Positions 62,681 to 64,000 of a stretch of 64,000 bases of DNA are shown one piece after another. Under the pieces are notes generated by a model. It had not been told where the DNA came from. It saw nothing but the letters and a program-made list of their open reading frames with translations, and ran no database searches. Origin of the DNA: Hygrophila difformis (Eukaryota > Streptophyta > Magnoliopsida > Lamiales > Acanthaceae). Numbering within the stretch: the first letter of the stretch is position 1; every line of letters begins with the position of its first letter. A program made the translations under genes and the position numbers. The stretch covers positions 11,245,915-11,309,914 of the forward strand of contig JAOANR010000006.1 in assembly GCA_030278955.1 (NCBI GenBank). The letters run 5' to 3'.

Positions 62681-63035
62681 CCTGTATAAGCTGTTCAGAA
62701 AAGATAAAAAAAAAAAAGGTTTCCGGCACAAAAGAAAATATAAATTTAACACATAAAAATATATAGAGATGTGAGTAATATTTTTCTAGCATACAGACAA
62801 ATACTACTACAGAGGCGTATTAATTTTGGTCCCAAATTGCATTCAGGTGTCGAGTGTGGACGATAACGCTGTCAACTTATTATATGTGTGGGCCTGTACA
62901 CAGTACAGGCCTTGCCGTATTGACTATAATTCGACCACATATACATTGAAAAGTACTGTAGTTATCAAAAACTTCATATATTGATACAAAATGCGGGCCA
63001 AAACGCAAAATGCCGCAGCCACGTTTAGAAAAGTA

Positions 63036-63303
63036 CTACTCCATATACTTTTCTCATATAAGTGAACAATTTGCATAGTAGTAACTATTCATTGAGTAAT
63101 TTTGATTAATTTTTTTTAACATAGTTATATAAGAAAAAACATAATCATGTGAGATCTTGTTAGATTCGTCTAATTACATAGTTTTAAAATATCAAATTTT
63201 TATAATTTTTACTTATAGACAATTTGAGTTATAAACATTAAAAATGTGTCATGAATTACGTGAAATGCAGGAATGGAATACTTATACGAGAACAGAGGAA
63301 GTA
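63036..63303. mobile_element. degenerate Stowaway-like MITE
   Basis: Weak ends ctactccatatac and agaggaagta. The interior parallels the MITE at 6158-6399 (gagatcttgttagattcgtct here against agacgaatctaacaagatct there, in inverted order). Confidence 0.5.
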
Positions 63304-63489
63304 CAAAGGAAAATACCGAAAAGAACATTAATATTATATACTTCCTCCGGAGGTAGTAATTGTTTAACTCAATGGCCAAAAGATTGTAACAGTTTGAAAT
63401 ATTAAAATTAGGTATAACATTAAATATTCATTGAAATATTATAATTCATTGAAAACGAAATTTTACATCCAATATTTTTTTAGGTGAAT

Positions 63490-63625
63490 ACCTGCAAGGG
63501 CAATTAAGGGCGTCTCTCCCAAAATAGTTTTTTTTGCATACATAAGGCTCGAACCCGAGACCTTGCTTAAGCGACTAGAGCTCCATCCACTCAAGTCAAC
63601 TGCTGTTGGTTACATCCAATATTTT
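63490..63625 (-). mobile_element. tRNA-derived SINE, same family as 5265-5510
   Basis: On the minus strand it has an A-box-like TTGACTTGAGTGGATGG and a B-box GGTCTCGGGTTCGAGCCTT. The gcttaagcaaggtctcgggt stretch is shared with the copy at 5265-5510. Confidence 0.7.
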
Positions 63626-64000
63626 TGGAGGCTAGGAAGATATTAATAGTGATGGCGCACATGAAACTTTATGTGGTTTAAATATTAGAGTTAATAAAAA
63701 TGTACGAAATTTATTTTAATAGTATTATTTGTAAAGCTAAATTATTATTTCAATATCATAATTTTTTTAAAAAATTATATCATACAATTTTAAGTTAACA
63801 AACTTTTTTCTATAATTAAATATAATTTATTTATTTTCAATATACATATCAAATTTTTTATTTTAAAATACTTATAATAATATTAAAATGGAAAATCTAA
63901 AATTTTATTTAATGACAGAGGAAATGTAAAGAAATGGGTGGATACAAAGTTACCCAAAAATTAATGAAAATTTCCTTACACTGTTGAAGTGAAAATGATG
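63626..64000. other. right-edge AT-rich DNA
   Basis: Nothing recognisable. Confidence 0.6.

Noticed and set aside
62755..62770. Minus-strand TCTCTATATA preceded by A, a textbook Helitron 5' start
   Set aside because: It would leave the SINE half at 61003 inside the element. The SINE junction at 61002/61003 explains the insertion site exactly, so this match is taken as chance.

Overview
This window is nuclear DNA from a flowering plant. The genes carry spliceosomal introns with GT/AG borders. The families are plant ones: an AREB/ABI5-type bZIP factor, a ZIFL transporter, a phylloplanin-like protein and F-box proteins. The spacers are AT-rich and full of MITEs, SINEs, LINEs and an LTR element. 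The phylloplanin-like gene hints at an asterid eudicot, but the species cannot be read from the sequence.

Left part (1-22,000): ordinary host genes with small transposons between them. There is a phylloplanin-like secreted protein (1374-1883, -). Next is a decayed LINE (2200-5175), itself broken by two MITEs. A group A bZIP factor follows (6862-8075, +; 3 exons, 327 aa). Then come a membrane-anchored protein with a cupin domain (9311-11011, -; 3 exons, 236 aa) and a zinc-induced-facilitator-like MFS transporter (13666-21781, -; 17 exons, 505 aa). All exons were joined by hand from splice sites, and all frames stay open.

Middle part (23,818-61,002, 37,185 bp): one very large Helitron on the minus strand, inserted into a SINE. 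The SINE's left half ends at 23817 and its right half resumes at 61003. Joining the two restores the SINE consensus at an A|T dinucleotide. The element starts with TC at 61002 and ends with a GC-rich hairpin plus CTAG at 23818. It carries an intact 1547-aa Rep-helicase (8 exons), an intact 493-aa RPA1-like protein (8 exons) and two RPA1 remnants. It also holds four intact multi-exon F-box genes in two subfamilies, and four genes of an unrecognised helical protein family of 168-179 aa. A very young non-autonomous LTR retrotransposon (42531-50280, 3.5-kb LTRs, only 739 bp internal) is nested inside it, 120 bp upstream of one F-box gene.

Right part (61,003-64,000): no gene is supported. It holds the SINE right half, a Stowaway MITE split by a hAT-type MITE with a perfect 8-bp target duplication, and further SINE and MITE copies.

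The Helitron is the main point of interest. It appears to be a potentially autonomous giant element that carries whole, intron-containing, duplicated gene families rather than only captured fragments.
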